From Caulobacteraceae bacterium UBA5005 (GTDB taxonomy: Bacteria > Pseudomonadota > Alphaproteobacteria > Caulobacterales > Caulobacteraceae): a stretch of 15,608 nucleotides of DNA. The notes under the pieces are model-generated. The model saw only the letters and a program-made list of their open reading frames with translations. It had not been told where the DNA came from and searched no databases. Shown piece after piece: positions 7,144 to 14,406 of the stretch. The stretch is from assembly GCA_002398405.1 (NCBI GenBank), contig DGYN01000055.1:1-15608 (forward strand). Direction: 5' to 3'. The position numbers were made by a program, and so were the translations under genes. The first letter of the stretch is position 1; every line of letters starts with the position of its first letter.

Positions 7144-9551
7144 CAGGTGTCGGCTAGGGCGGCGTCAACCAGCAGGAACGCGCGGCCCTCGTCGCTGGAG
7201 AGCAGGGCGGCCACGGCGAACCCGTCGCGATGATCCGCCGCCGCCTCCTCGATCTGGCCATCGAAGTCCTTGATGAAGCGGTAGGTCCGGGGCTTGAGAG
7301 CGTCGTCGCTGAGGATGCGGCGTGACAGCCGGCGCATGGCCGCGGGGGCGAGCTGGCGAACCACTTCACGGGCCCCCTGGCGATCGCCGGACTGCAGGAT
7401 CGGTGCGATCTCCTCGATACGGCTCTTAGGCAGGAGCGCGGTGGGATCGATGCCCAGCTGGCGGATCTCGTCCAGCATGGAAAGGGCGCCGTCCTCCTCG
7501 GTTTCGTCAGCGTGGGAGAGGATTTCCTTCCAGGTCAGCTCTCGGGCGTCCTCGGCAGACGGCGCGTTGGGCTCGGGCGCGAACACCTCCTCGTCCTCCG
7601 CATCGGGGGTCAGCCTGAGGCGAGTGCGAAGGCCTTCACCGTGGGCCGGGCGGGGGGCGGGGGCGGCTTCCCGGGCCTCGGGTGTGGGGGGAACGCCAAG
7701 TGATGCCGGCCGGGCGAGCCTTGAGGGCCGGGGCGAGGCGCCCGATCCGCCGACCACGCCCATCAGGCGTACGGCCTCCGACAGCATTTCGTAGTTGCGG
7801 CGGACTCGTTCCTGGAAGGCCTGGTCGATAGCCTGGGTCTCGTCGGCGGCGCGCCGGGCGGCGCCCAAGAGTTCCTCGACGCCCTTTTCGACCACGGCGC
7901 GGACCTCGGCCTGACGCTGCTCTGCCTCGGCGGGCATCTTGGCGGCGCGGGCGTCCACATCGCCGAGCAGTTTCTGCAGGCGGTCGACGGTGGCGTGGGC
8001 GGATTTCAGACCCTCGGCCAGACGCTCGCTGGCCTTGACGCCAGCCTCTTCGACCAGGGCCGCGGACCGCTCGATCAGGTCGCGAGCCTGCGCCAGGCGC
8101 GCATCGAAGGCCGCCTCCGCCACCTGACCCACGTCCCTGGCCGCCTCGTTCAGGGCCTCGACCTTGGCCTTGGCCGCTTCGGACTGAATGGCCACCGAAT
8201 TGGTCGCCTCGGCGGCGGCCATGTTCAGGGATTCCATGGTCGCGGTGGCTTCCTCGACCAGCAGTTCGCGTTCGTTGCGCGCCGCTTCGGAAATGGCGCC
8301 CACGGACTTGAGGACCTCGGAACTGAAGATGTCGCGCTCCTGGGCGGCGGCTTCGCCCAGGTCGCGGAACCGGTCTGCGGCGTTCTCAACTAGGGTCTTC
8401 AGGGCCTCGCTGCCCGTTCCGGCGCTTTCCACGATGTCGGCGGAGGCCGAGCGGACCTCGGAGAGGATGGCGGAGAGCTGGGCCTGGCGGGTCTCGACCT
8501 CGGCGCCGAAGCCCTCCTGCTCGGCGCGCAGTTCGTGGGCGACGGTGACCAGGGCGGCGCGCTGCTCGGCAAGGCCGTCTTCAACATTGCGCACCTGCTC
8601 GACGATGACGACGCCAGCGGCTTCCAGGCGCGCGGCCTGGCGCGAGAGGTCTTCCCCGGCGGCCTTGGCGGCGCTCGAGGCCTCCCCGGAGGCGGCGGAA
8701 AGGTCCGAGGCGCTGGCCGTCAGCCGCGCTTCCGCCTCGCGGATTTTGGCGTCGGCCAGGTCCGCGGCCTGGGCCACCAGGGCGGACTGGCGGGTGATGG
8801 AGTTCTCGACCTCGTCGGTCTGGGCTTTGAGAACCTCGGAGAGGGCTGTGAGTTCGCGGCGCTCCTCGCCGACCTGGCGGGTCAGGCGAACGGCGGTCTC
8901 GGCCGAACTGGCGGTGGCCTGGGCCAGGTGCGCGGTCTCCGAGGCCAACACCTCGCGAAGGGTGATCAGTTCATGCCGCGCCTGGGCGGCGGCGGCGACC
9001 GCCTGTTCGATCTGGTCGCGGATCAGTTCGACCGCGCCGCCCGCGCCGGCCGCGGCAATGGCGGCCGGGTGGATCATGTCCTCGGCCTGCGCCCTCGCGA
9101 ACCTCGCCTCGGCGGCAAGGCGAGCCCCTTGGTTGAGCACAAAGGCAAGGGTCCAGAACAGAGCGATCGGCCCCACGACCAGCATGATCAGCACGGCGAG
9201 CGCGAAGGGTTCGGCGCTGAACGGCGTCACGTCCTGCGCCTGGAAATAGGCCAGCGGCGCCGCGCCCCAGGCGATCGAGACGAAGAGGGCGATCAGATAC
9301 ATCCATCCCCCGGCCTTCGCCGGCGGGGGTGGGAGGTTGCGGTGGGTGAGCATTTGCCGCCCGCTTTGACGCGCCACGGCTCCGGTTTCGCGATGCACGA
9401 TCGGCGAAGGTTCCGGCTCGGGTTCCGGCGCGGCGATGTCCAGATCGGCGTCGTCTTCGGGCGCGAGGGTGGCCGTCGCCTCCTGCGGCGGGCCGGCGTC
9501 CTGCTCTCCGGCGAGCGAGAAATCCAAAGGTGTGTTCTTTTTGCGCGCCAT
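7143..9551 (-). CDS. tipN: TipN-like polar landmark protein, membrane-anchored coiled coil
   Basis: In Caulobacter, TipN marks the new pole after division, orients polarity and flagellum placement, and interacts with the ParA chromosome-segregation machinery. This 802-residue protein has the same layout. Residues 1-80 are an acidic, Pro/Glu-rich cytoplasmic head. Two membrane helices follow (about 84-103 and 116-139) with a short loop between them. An almost unbroken Ala/Glu/Arg-rich coiled coil runs from about 145 to 600. A Pro/Arg-rich linker (roughly 605-668) leads to a more ordered domain (about 669-802, starting at ARELTWKEIL) with LDEIRQLGIDP and DDALKPRTYRFIKDF. Caulobacter TipN is somewhat longer (about 880 residues). 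The call rests on architecture plus the Caulobacterales context; an unrelated coiled-coil protein of similar shape is possible. ATG 9551 opens MARKKN, with a weak AGGA about 12 bases upstream. It appears to be first gene of an operon with the epimerase and DUF423. Confidence 0.78.
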   Translation of the reverse strand: MARKKNTPLDFSLAGEQDAGPPQEATATLAPEDDADLDIAAPEPEPEPSPIVHRETGAVARQSGRQMLTHRNLPPPPAKAGGWMYLIALFVSIAWGAAPLAYFQAQDVTPFSAEPFALAVLIMLVVGPIALFWTLAFVLNQGARLAAEARFARAQAEDMIHPAAIAAAGAGGAVELIRDQIEQAVAAAAQARHELITLREVLASETAHLAQATASSAETAVRLTRQVGEERRELTALSEVLKAQTDEVENSITRQSALVAQAADLADAKIREAEARLTASASDLSAASGEASSAAKAAGEDLSRQAARLEAAGVVIVEQVRNVEDGLAEQRAALVTVAHELRAEQEGFGAEVETRQAQLSAILSEVRSASADIVESAGTGSEALKTLVENAADRFRDLGEAAAQERDIFSSEVLKSVGAISEAARNERELLVEEATATMESLNMAAAEATNSVAIQSEAAKAKVEALNEAARDVGQVAEAAFDARLAQARDLIERSAALVEEAGVKASERLAEGLKSAHATVDRLQKLLGDVDARAAKMPAEAEQRQAEVRAVVEKGVEELLGAARRAADETQAIDQAFQERVRRNYEMLSEAVRLMGVVGGSGASPRPSRLARPASLGVPPTPEAREAAPAPRPAHGEGLRTRLRLTPDAEDEEVFAPEPNAPSAEDARELTWKEILSHADETEEDGALSMLDEIRQLGIDPTALLPKSRIEEIAPILQSGDRQGAREVVRQLAPAAMRRLSRRILSDDALKPRTYRFIKDFDGQIEEAAADHRDGFAVAALLSSDEGRAFLLVDAALADT

Positions 9552-9582
9552 GCGCTGCCGATCCTACAAGGCGTAATAATCG

Positions 9583-9615
9583 ACTATCGGCGCGCCGCCC
9601 CACTCACGCCGTCAA
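9583..9615 (-). promoter_or_regulatory. Candidate promoter for the tipN operon
   Basis: The 100-bp gap before tipN holds TTGACGGC on the minus strand (TTGACG at 9615-9610), a good match to the alphaproteobacterial housekeeping -35 element. The -10 is unclear: GATAGT (9588-9583) is 21 bp away, longer than usual, and GCCGAT (9591-9586) at 18 bp is a poor match. The stretch around 9572-9588 is locally AT-rich. A promoter here is plausible because the upstream gene ends at 9652, but the element assignment is tentative. Confidence 0.3.
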
Positions 9616-9651
9616 TTCCAACTAAACATCAAGGCGCAAGTCGCCGCAAAC

Positions 9652-10767
9652 TCAAGCCTTACCTTGCGAAAACGGCGAATAGCCGCGGGCGATTTCCTCC
9701 ATCTCCCGCGCCACCGCCCGCCGCTCCTTCTCCAGATACCGGGCGACGGGGGCGGCCAGGGCGGGATCTGCAATGTGGTGGGTGGAATAGACGGGGGCGG
9801 GCAGGTAGCCGCGCGCCAGCTTGTGCCCCCCCTGCGCTCCCGCCTCGACCCTTGGCAGGCCCAGGCGGATCGCGTGCTCGATGGCCTGATAGTAGCAAAG
9901 TTCGAAGTGCAGGAAGGGGATGTCTTCTATGCAGCCCCAGTGGCGGCCGTAAAGGGCGTCGCGGCCGATCAGATTTAGGGCGCCCGCCACCGGCCGGCCA
10001 TCCCGCCTGGCCAGGATCAGCAAAACCTTGTCCGCCATCCGCTCGCCGAGCAGGGAGAAGAAGGCTCGGTTCAGATAGGGCCGGCCCCACTTGCGCGAGC
10101 CGGTGTCCATGTAGAAGGCGAAGAAGGCGTCCCAGGCCTCTTCGGTAAGGTCGGCTCCGGTCAGGCCGGCGATCTCGACCTCCTGCTGGGCGAGGCGCCG
10201 CTCCCGCCGGACGGTCTTGCGGTGGCTGGAGGACAGGGCGGCGAGGAAGTCCTCGAAGGTGGCGTAGCCGGCGTTGGTCCAGTGGAACTGCTGGTCCTGG
10301 CGCATCAACAGGCCCTGCTCGCCCATAAGGGCCCATTCCTCGGCTTGCGGAAACGTGACGTGCAGGGACGAGGCCCCCAGCCTGGCGGTCAATTCCACGG
10401 CGCCCTGGAGCAGGGCCTTTCTCCCGGCCGGCTGCGCGGCGATCAGCCGGGGTCCGGTCACCGGCGAGAACGGAACCGCGCTCAACAGCTTGGGATAGTA
10501 TTGGCCGCCCGCCTGCTCATAGGCCTGCGCCCACGCATGATCGAAGACGTACTCCCCCTGGCTGTGGGTCTTGAGATAGAGGGGCATGACCCCGCCGTCC
10601 GTGGCGAGGTGGCAGGGGGTCCAGCCGGAGCGCGGGCCGACACAGCCGCTTTCCTCCAGGATGTGGAGGAAATCGAAGCTGACGAACGGATTGCCGCTGG
10701 GGCCCGCCGCCGCGTCCCAGCGCGCCTGGCCGATCTCGGCGATGGTGGGGTGGACGGAGACGCTCAC
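9652..10767 (-). CDS. FemAB-like acyltransferase of the PF04339 (DUF482) family
   Basis: A 371-residue GNAT/FemAB-fold protein of the family often labelled 'peptidoglycan biosynthesis/recognition'. Its real reaction is not settled. Family hallmarks: NPFVSFDFL at 26-34, GW.PCHL near 48-54, MPLYLKTHSQGEYVFDHAWA at 61-80, QYYPKLLSAVPFSP at 89-102, then a second lobe containing SSHRKTVRRERR and the strongly conserved HWGC / FLHFELCYYQ / GAQGGHK / RGYLPAP run. There is no signal peptide or membrane helix, so it is cytoplasmic. The start is taken as the GTG at 10767, which forms GTGA with the stop of the upstream phosphodiesterase gene. A longer reading from 10827 is open but runs entirely inside that gene. 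It is the last gene of the ridA operon. Confidence 0.87.
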   Translation of the reverse strand: MSVSVHPTIAEIGQARWDAAAGPSGNPFVSFDFLHILEESGCVGPRSGWTPCHLATDGGVMPLYLKTHSQGEYVFDHAWAQAYEQAGGQYYPKLLSAVPFSPVTGPRLIAAQPAGRKALLQGAVELTARLGASSLHVTFPQAEEWALMGEQGLLMRQDQQFHWTNAGYATFEDFLAALSSSHRKTVRRERRLAQQEVEIAGLTGADLTEEAWDAFFAFYMDTGSRKWGRPYLNRAFFSLLGERMADKVLLILARRDGRPVAGALNLIGRDALYGRHWGCIEDIPFLHFELCYYQAIEHAIRLGLPRVEAGAQGGHKLARGYLPAPVYSTHHIADPALAAPVARYLEKERRAVAREMEEIARGYSPFSQGKA

Positions 10768-11516
10768 GCGCTCGGCTGGAAGCCTTCGAAGATCAGGTTG
10801 TCGGCGTGGTCCTTCAGGGCGTCCCATTCCTCCTGGCCGCGGACGGTCCAGGTGATCAGCGGCATGCCCTTGGCCCGCAGCTTCGCGCCCTCGGGCTTGC
10901 CCGTGATGTCGCGGCCGAGCGCCAGGAACTGCGGCTTCGCCAGGCCCACGTGCTCCAGGGCCGCGTAGGAGGCCCGCTGTTCCCGCGCCAGGATCTCGTT
11001 GTCGCGGTAGGAATAGCTGTTCAGCCCCCGCAGGATCTGCGGGTGATGCTGGGCGAACCAGGCGTGGGAGTAGGGGTTGAAACCGATGATCGCCACCGGC
11101 CCATTGTGGTCGATCAAAACGTCACTGACGCGCTTCTCCAGAGGCCCGACCTCGCCGTACGGCGTTTTCAGTTCGATCAGCACCAGGGACTGATGGCCGA
11201 TGACGGCAAGGGTCTCGGCAAGGGTCGGAATAGTCTCGTCCGTCCCCTTGAGCTTCATCTTTTGCAGATCTGCGGTGTGGTGGTCGGAAACCCGGCCTTC
11301 GACGCCGCACATCCGCTCCAGCGTGGCGTCATGAAACACCATGGCCTCGCCGTCGGCGCTGACCTGGACGTCCAGTTCGATGCCGAAATCGCCAGCGCAG
11401 GCGTGCTGGAAGGCCTCGAGGGAATTCTCCGGCGCGCCGCCGGGCGTCCACAGCCCACGGTGCGCTATGGGCCGCGAAGTCAGAAGGTCCCAGGCTTCTC
11501 CGTACTCGTGCCTCAC
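10764..11516 (-). CDS. Glycerophosphodiester phosphodiesterase family protein (cytosolic)
   Basis: GDPD-fold enzyme of 250 residues, predicted to hydrolyse glycerophosphodiesters released by phospholipid turnover to glycerol-3-phosphate and an alcohol. Catalytic and metal residues are visible: His19-Arg20 in IAHRGLW, Glu30-Asn31 in PENS, Glu47 and Asp49 in GIELDV, His62-Asp63 in VFHDATLERM, and Glu115/Lys117 in LIELKTP. No signal peptide is present, so it is the cytoplasmic UgpQ-like type rather than periplasmic GlpQ. The start is the GTG at 11516, which forms GTGA with the ridA stop and has GGAGG four bases upstream. A longer open frame reaching 11768 only shadows ridA. Both ends overlap neighbours by four bases, so its translation is probably coupled to ridA and to the FemAB-like gene. 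Confidence 0.92.
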   Translation of the reverse strand: MRHEYGEAWDLLTSRPIAHRGLWTPGGAPENSLEAFQHACAGDFGIELDVQVSADGEAMVFHDATLERMCGVEGRVSDHHTADLQKMKLKGTDETIPTLAETLAVIGHQSLVLIELKTPYGEVGPLEKRVSDVLIDHNGPVAIIGFNPYSHAWFAQHHPQILRGLNSYSYRDNEILAREQRASYAALEHVGLAKPQFLALGRDITGKPEGAKLRAKGMPLITWTVRGQEEWDALKDHADNLIFEGFQPSA

Positions 11517-11974
11517 CTGACCTCCACGATCGCGTCGACTTCCACGGCATAGTTGAGCGGCAGGCGATAGACGCCAACCGCGGCGCGGGCGTGGCGACCG
11601 GCCTCGCCGAAGGCGGCGACCATCAGGTCGGAGCAGCCGTTCAGCACCTTGGGAATGTCGAAGAAACCGGGGCCCGCCTGGACAAAGCCGTTCAACTTCA
11701 CCACCCGGCTGATCCGATCGAGATCGCCCACCGCCACCCGCATCTGGGCGATCAGGTTGATGGCGCAAATCTTCGCCGCCTCCTGGGCGGTTGCCAGGTC
11801 GACGTCCTCGCCGACGATACCCTTGATGCCGCCGTTCTCGTCGATCGAAACCTGGCCACTGATGTGCAGCAGACCCCCCGCCGTGACGAAGGGCACATAG
11901 TTGGCGATCGGCGCCACCGGCTGAGGGAGAGAAACCCCCAGGGCGGCCAGACGGCTTTCGACCTCGCTCAACAC
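11513..11974 (-). CDS. RidA/YjgF family protein (PF14588-type subfamily)
   Basis: Small cytosolic protein of the RidA/YjgF/UK114 superfamily; characterised members deaminate reactive enamine/imine intermediates. At 153 residues it is longer than E. coli RidA (128) and fits the YjgF_endoribonc-like subfamily: GLLHISGQV at 35-42, the ATAQEAAKICAINLIAQM helix at 61-78, the SRVVKLNGFV strand, and RHARAAVGVYRLPLNYAVEVDAI near the end, where Arg130 and Glu145 match the family's substrate-binding Arg and conserved Glu. The start is GTG 11974. AAGGAG lies only four bases upstream (11984-11979), so TTG 11971, one codon on, is an alternative. First gene of a three-gene operon divergent from divK. Its substrate is not known. 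Confidence 0.9.
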   Translation of the reverse strand: MLSEVESRLAALGVSLPQPVAPIANYVPFVTAGGLLHISGQVSIDENGGIKGIVGEDVDLATAQEAAKICAINLIAQMRVAVGDLDRISRVVKLNGFVQAGPGFFDIPKVLNGCSDLMVAAFGEAGRHARAAVGVYRLPLNYAVEVDAIVEVR

Positions 11975-12049
11975 ATATCTCCTTACGGATTCGATCCTAC
12001 GCCCGCGCCGGGTCGCGGAAAACCGCTTAAGGCGAAAGGACCAGCAGGG

Positions 12050-12064
12050 CTAACTCGATTTTAG
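12050..12064. promoter_or_regulatory. Candidate CtrA-binding box in the ridA/divK divergent spacer
   Basis: CTAA-N7-TTAG (12050-12053 and 12061-12064) is a perfect inverted repeat. It matches the CtrA consensus TTAA-N7-TTAA at three of four bases in each half, with exact spacing. It lies 71 bp before the divK ATG and about 75 bp before the ridA start, so it could serve either promoter. divK is a reported member of the CtrA regulon in Caulobacter. A further TTAA occurs at 12027 and a CcrM-type GATTC at 11988. No convincing -10 element was found. Confidence 0.45.
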
Positions 12065-12094
12065 GGATATCGGCCGCATTGTTCTTTTCCACTC

Positions 12095-12113
12095 GGCGCT
12101 TTTCATGAGCGCC
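12095..12113. repeat. Inverted repeat / hairpin in the divK leader
   Basis: GGCGCT (12095-12100) and AGCGCC (12108-12113) are perfect complements around a 7-nt loop TTTCATG. The hairpin ends 22 bases before the divK ATG, so it would fall in the divK-pleD leader. There is no T-run, so it is not an intrinsic terminator. It could be a leader structure or a dimeric protein site. Confidence 0.4.
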
Positions 12114-12135
12114 CGCGAAAGGCTGTCGGGGATTG

Positions 12136-12501
12136 ATGTCCAAGAAAGTCCTCATCGTCGAGGATAACGAGCTGAACATGAAGCTCTTTCATGACCTGCT
12201 CGATGCCCAAGGCTACGAGACCCTGCAGACCCGTGAGGGGCTTCAGGCCCTGGCGCTCGCCCGCCAGCACCATCCGGATTTGATTCTGATGGACATCCAG
12301 TTGCCCGAGATTTCCGGCCTCGAGGTCACCAAGTGGCTGAAAGAGGACGACGACCTCTCTCATATCCCGGTCGTCGCGGTCACCGCCTTCGCCATGAAGG
12401 GCGATGAGGAGAGGATTCGCGAGGGGGGCTGCGAGGCCTATATCTCCAAGCCGATCTCGGTCGCGCATTTCCTCGAAACCATCAGAAAGTTCCTGGGGTA
12501 G
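12136..12501 (+). CDS. divK: DivK, single-domain response regulator of the cell-cycle polarity circuit
   Basis: Cytoplasmic receiver protein phosphorylated by DivJ and dephosphorylated by PleC. DivK~P promotes DivL/CckA switching and lowers CtrA activity. The 121 residues form one REC domain with acidic pocket Glu9-Asp10, phospho-acceptor Asp53 (LILMDIQLP), Thr83 (VTAFAMKGD) and Lys105 (ISKPIS). Asp90, the position altered in the Caulobacter cold-sensitive allele, is present. The sequence NELNMKLFHDLL and the WLKEDDDL stretch are characteristic of DivK itself rather than of receivers in general. The start is ATG 12136 with GGGG just upstream; TTG 12133 is in frame but unlikely. The C-terminus is a few residues shorter than in Caulobacter. 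pleD begins seven bases after the stop, as in the known divK-pleD operon. Confidence 0.97.
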   Translation: MSKKVLIVEDNELNMKLFHDLLDAQGYETLQTREGLQALALARQHHPDLILMDIQLPEISGLEVTKWLKEDDDLSHIPVVAVTAFAMKGDEERIREGGCEAYISKPISVAHFLETIRKFLG

Positions 12502-12508
12502 TCCGCTT

Positions 12509-13873
12509 ATGGTCGCGCGCATCCTGGTGGTCGACGATATCGAGGCGAACGTCCGCCTGCTCGAAGCGAAACTTTCCGCCGAATACTACGAGGTCCTGAC
12601 CGCCAACGACGGGCCCACCGCCCTGGCGCTGGCCGCCGCCGAGAGTCCCGACATTATCCTCCTGGACGTGATGATGCCCGGCATGGACGGCTTCGAAGTC
12701 TGCCAGCGACTCAAGGAAGACCCCATCACGCGCCACATTCCGGTGGTGCTGGTCACCGCCCTGGACGGCCGGCACGAGCGCATCCGCGGCCTGGAATGCG
12801 GGGCGGACGAGTTCCTCAACAAGCCGATCGACGATGTCATGCTGTTCTCCCGGGTGCGCTCGCTCACCCGCCTGAAGATGGTCATCGACGAGCTTCGCCA
12901 GCGCGAGGCGTCCGGCCGCCGCATGGGCGTCATCGCCGGAGCCGCGGCGCGCCTGGCCGGCACCGGCGGTCGGATCCTCATCGTCGACGACAACGAACGT
13001 CAGGCCCAGCGCGTCGCCGCGGAACTGGCCATCGAACACCGCCCGATCACCGAGACCGATCCGGAAAAGGCCCTGCTCACCGCGCGGGGTCCCGTCGACC
13101 TGCTGATCATCAACGCCAACGCCAAGGGCTTCGACGGCCTGCGCTTTGCCGCCCAGTTGCGCTCGGACGAGGCGACCCGCCACCTGCCGATCCTGGCCAT
13201 CGTCGATCCCGATGAGCGTGGCCGCATGGTCAAGGCGCTGGAGATCGGCCTCAACGATATCCTGCCGCGTCCCATCGACCCGCAGGAACTGGCGGCCCGG
13301 GCGCGGACCCAGATCAAACGCAAGCGCTATACCGATTTCCTGCGCAACAACCTCGACCATTCCCTCGAATTGGCCGTCACCGACCAGCTTACCGGCCTGC
13401 ACAACCGCCGCTATATGGCGGGCCAGCTGGGGGCCCTGGTGACGCGCTCGACCAAGGGCGGCGAGCCGACAGCGGCCTTGCTGATCGACATCGACCACTT
13501 CAAGAAGATCAACGACAGCTTCGGCCATGACGCGGGCGACGAAGTCTTGCGCGAGTTCGCCCTGCGGGTCGCATCCAACGTCCGGGCCGTCGATCTGCCC
13601 TGCCGCTACGGCGGGGAGGAGTTCGTGGTCATCATGCCCGACACCACAATCGAAGCGGCCCAGATGATCGCCGAACGGATCCGGCTGCACGTCTCAGGCA
13701 CGCCCTTCCGCGTCGCGGGCGGCAAGGAGCTTTTGACCGTCACCATATCTATCGGCGTCGCCGCCACCAGCGGCGAGAACGACACCCCGGCCGCCCTCCT
13801 CAAGCGCGCCGACGAAGGCGTCTATGAGGCCAAGGCCGCCGGCCGGAACAAGGTCTGCGCCCGGGCGGCCTAG
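12509..13873 (+). CDS. pleD: PleD, response-regulator diguanylate cyclase
   Basis: Makes c-di-GMP from two GTP at the differentiating stalked pole and drives flagellum loss and stalk formation. The 454 residues have the PleD domain order. REC1 (about 1-130) has Asp9-Asp10, acceptor Asp53 (LLDVMMPG) and Lys105. REC2 (about 153-275) is a degenerate adaptor: its DDN pocket remains at 160-162, but the acceptor strand reads LLIINANAKG. GGDEF (about 285-454) has GGEEF at 368-372 and the product-inhibition I-site RAVD at 359-362, so catalysis and feedback inhibition both look intact. The ATG at 12509 follows the divK stop by seven bases. The same frame is open back to 12404 but is only a divK shadow. 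Its TAG stop lies in a CTAG that also holds the stop of the opposing gene. Confidence 0.97.
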   Translation: MVARILVVDDIEANVRLLEAKLSAEYYEVLTANDGPTALALAAAESPDIILLDVMMPGMDGFEVCQRLKEDPITRHIPVVLVTALDGRHERIRGLECGADEFLNKPIDDVMLFSRVRSLTRLKMVIDELRQREASGRRMGVIAGAAARLAGTGGRILIVDDNERQAQRVAAELAIEHRPITETDPEKALLTARGPVDLLIINANAKGFDGLRFAAQLRSDEATRHLPILAIVDPDERGRMVKALEIGLNDILPRPIDPQELAARARTQIKRKRYTDFLRNNLDHSLELAVTDQLTGLHNRRYMAGQLGALVTRSTKGGEPTAALLIDIDHFKKINDSFGHDAGDEVLREFALRVASNVRAVDLPCRYGGEEFVVIMPDTTIEAAQMIAERIRLHVSGTPFRVAGGKELLTVTISIGVAATSGENDTPAALLKRADEGVYEAKAAGRNKVCARAA

Positions 13874-14406
13874 TTCCAGGGCGCCTGGAACAGGACCGCG
13901 AGAGCGCGGTCGCCCTTGAAGGCGAAGACGCCCGCCCACACCAGGAAGATCAGGACATAGGTCGTCACCAGGATGCGGTGGGCCAGACGCCGGCGCGTGT
14001 GACCGAGCCAGGCGATCACCGGCACAAGGATGAGTGTGGCAATCGAGAAGTAGTGCGGAATGCTCAGGCCGCCGTTGATCTGATGCATAAAGAAGCTGAC
14101 CAGCGATCCCAGGACGAGGCTGCCAGCCCAGGCGATTCCCAGCTGACGATGCATTCTCGTCCCTTTCGGCATGGCGAATTGCGCCACGGTCAGCACCAGG
14201 GCGACGAACAGCAGCATTAGGTGCACGGCGCCCGCTCCGGTGCGCAGGATCGGCGGGGCCGGCGCCGCGCCGCTCACCCACAGGGCGATGCACGCGAAGG
14301 TCGCCACTGAGAGCCCCAGGCAGCCCAGGGCGGCGATCGCCTGGAAGGGCCGGAATCGGAATTTGCGTCCGGCCTGCGCCAGTCCAACGGTCTGCGTCGT
14401 ATCCAT
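13870..14406 (-). CDS. DUF2306-like four-helix membrane protein
   Basis: A 178-residue inner-membrane protein with four to five hydrophobic segments (roughly 20-43, 55-77, 90-106, 115-135, 148-168). The run GAVHLMLLFVALVLTVAQF, then KGTRMHRQLGIAW, then RRLAHRILVTTYV has the HRxxG and RxxHR histidine motifs of DUF2306-type proteins, some of which may bind haem or metal. Function is unknown. ATG 14406 is chosen because AGGGAGGG lies four bases upstream (14418-14411). A longer reading from 14517 adds a non-conserved, non-hydrophobic stretch and is rejected. Its TAG stop (13872-13870) overlaps the pleD stop on the other strand. Confidence 0.75.
   Translation of the reverse strand: MDTTQTVGLAQAGRKFRFRPFQAIAALGCLGLSVATFACIALWVSGAAPAPPILRTGAGAVHLMLLFVALVLTVAQFAMPKGTRMHRQLGIAWAGSLVLGSLVSFFMHQINGGLSIPHYFSIATLILVPVIAWLGHTRRRLAHRILVTTYVLIFLVWAGVFAFKGDRALAVLFQAPWN

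Noticed and set aside
8535..10148. Plus-strand open frame of more than 500 codons opposite tipN and the FemAB-like gene
   Set aside because: It spans two well-supported genes and the gap between them, has low-complexity Gly/Arg content and no recognisable domain.
12027..12041. Second CtrA box starting at TTAA 12027
   Set aside because: The expected second half seven bases on reads GGAC, so it is only a half-site.
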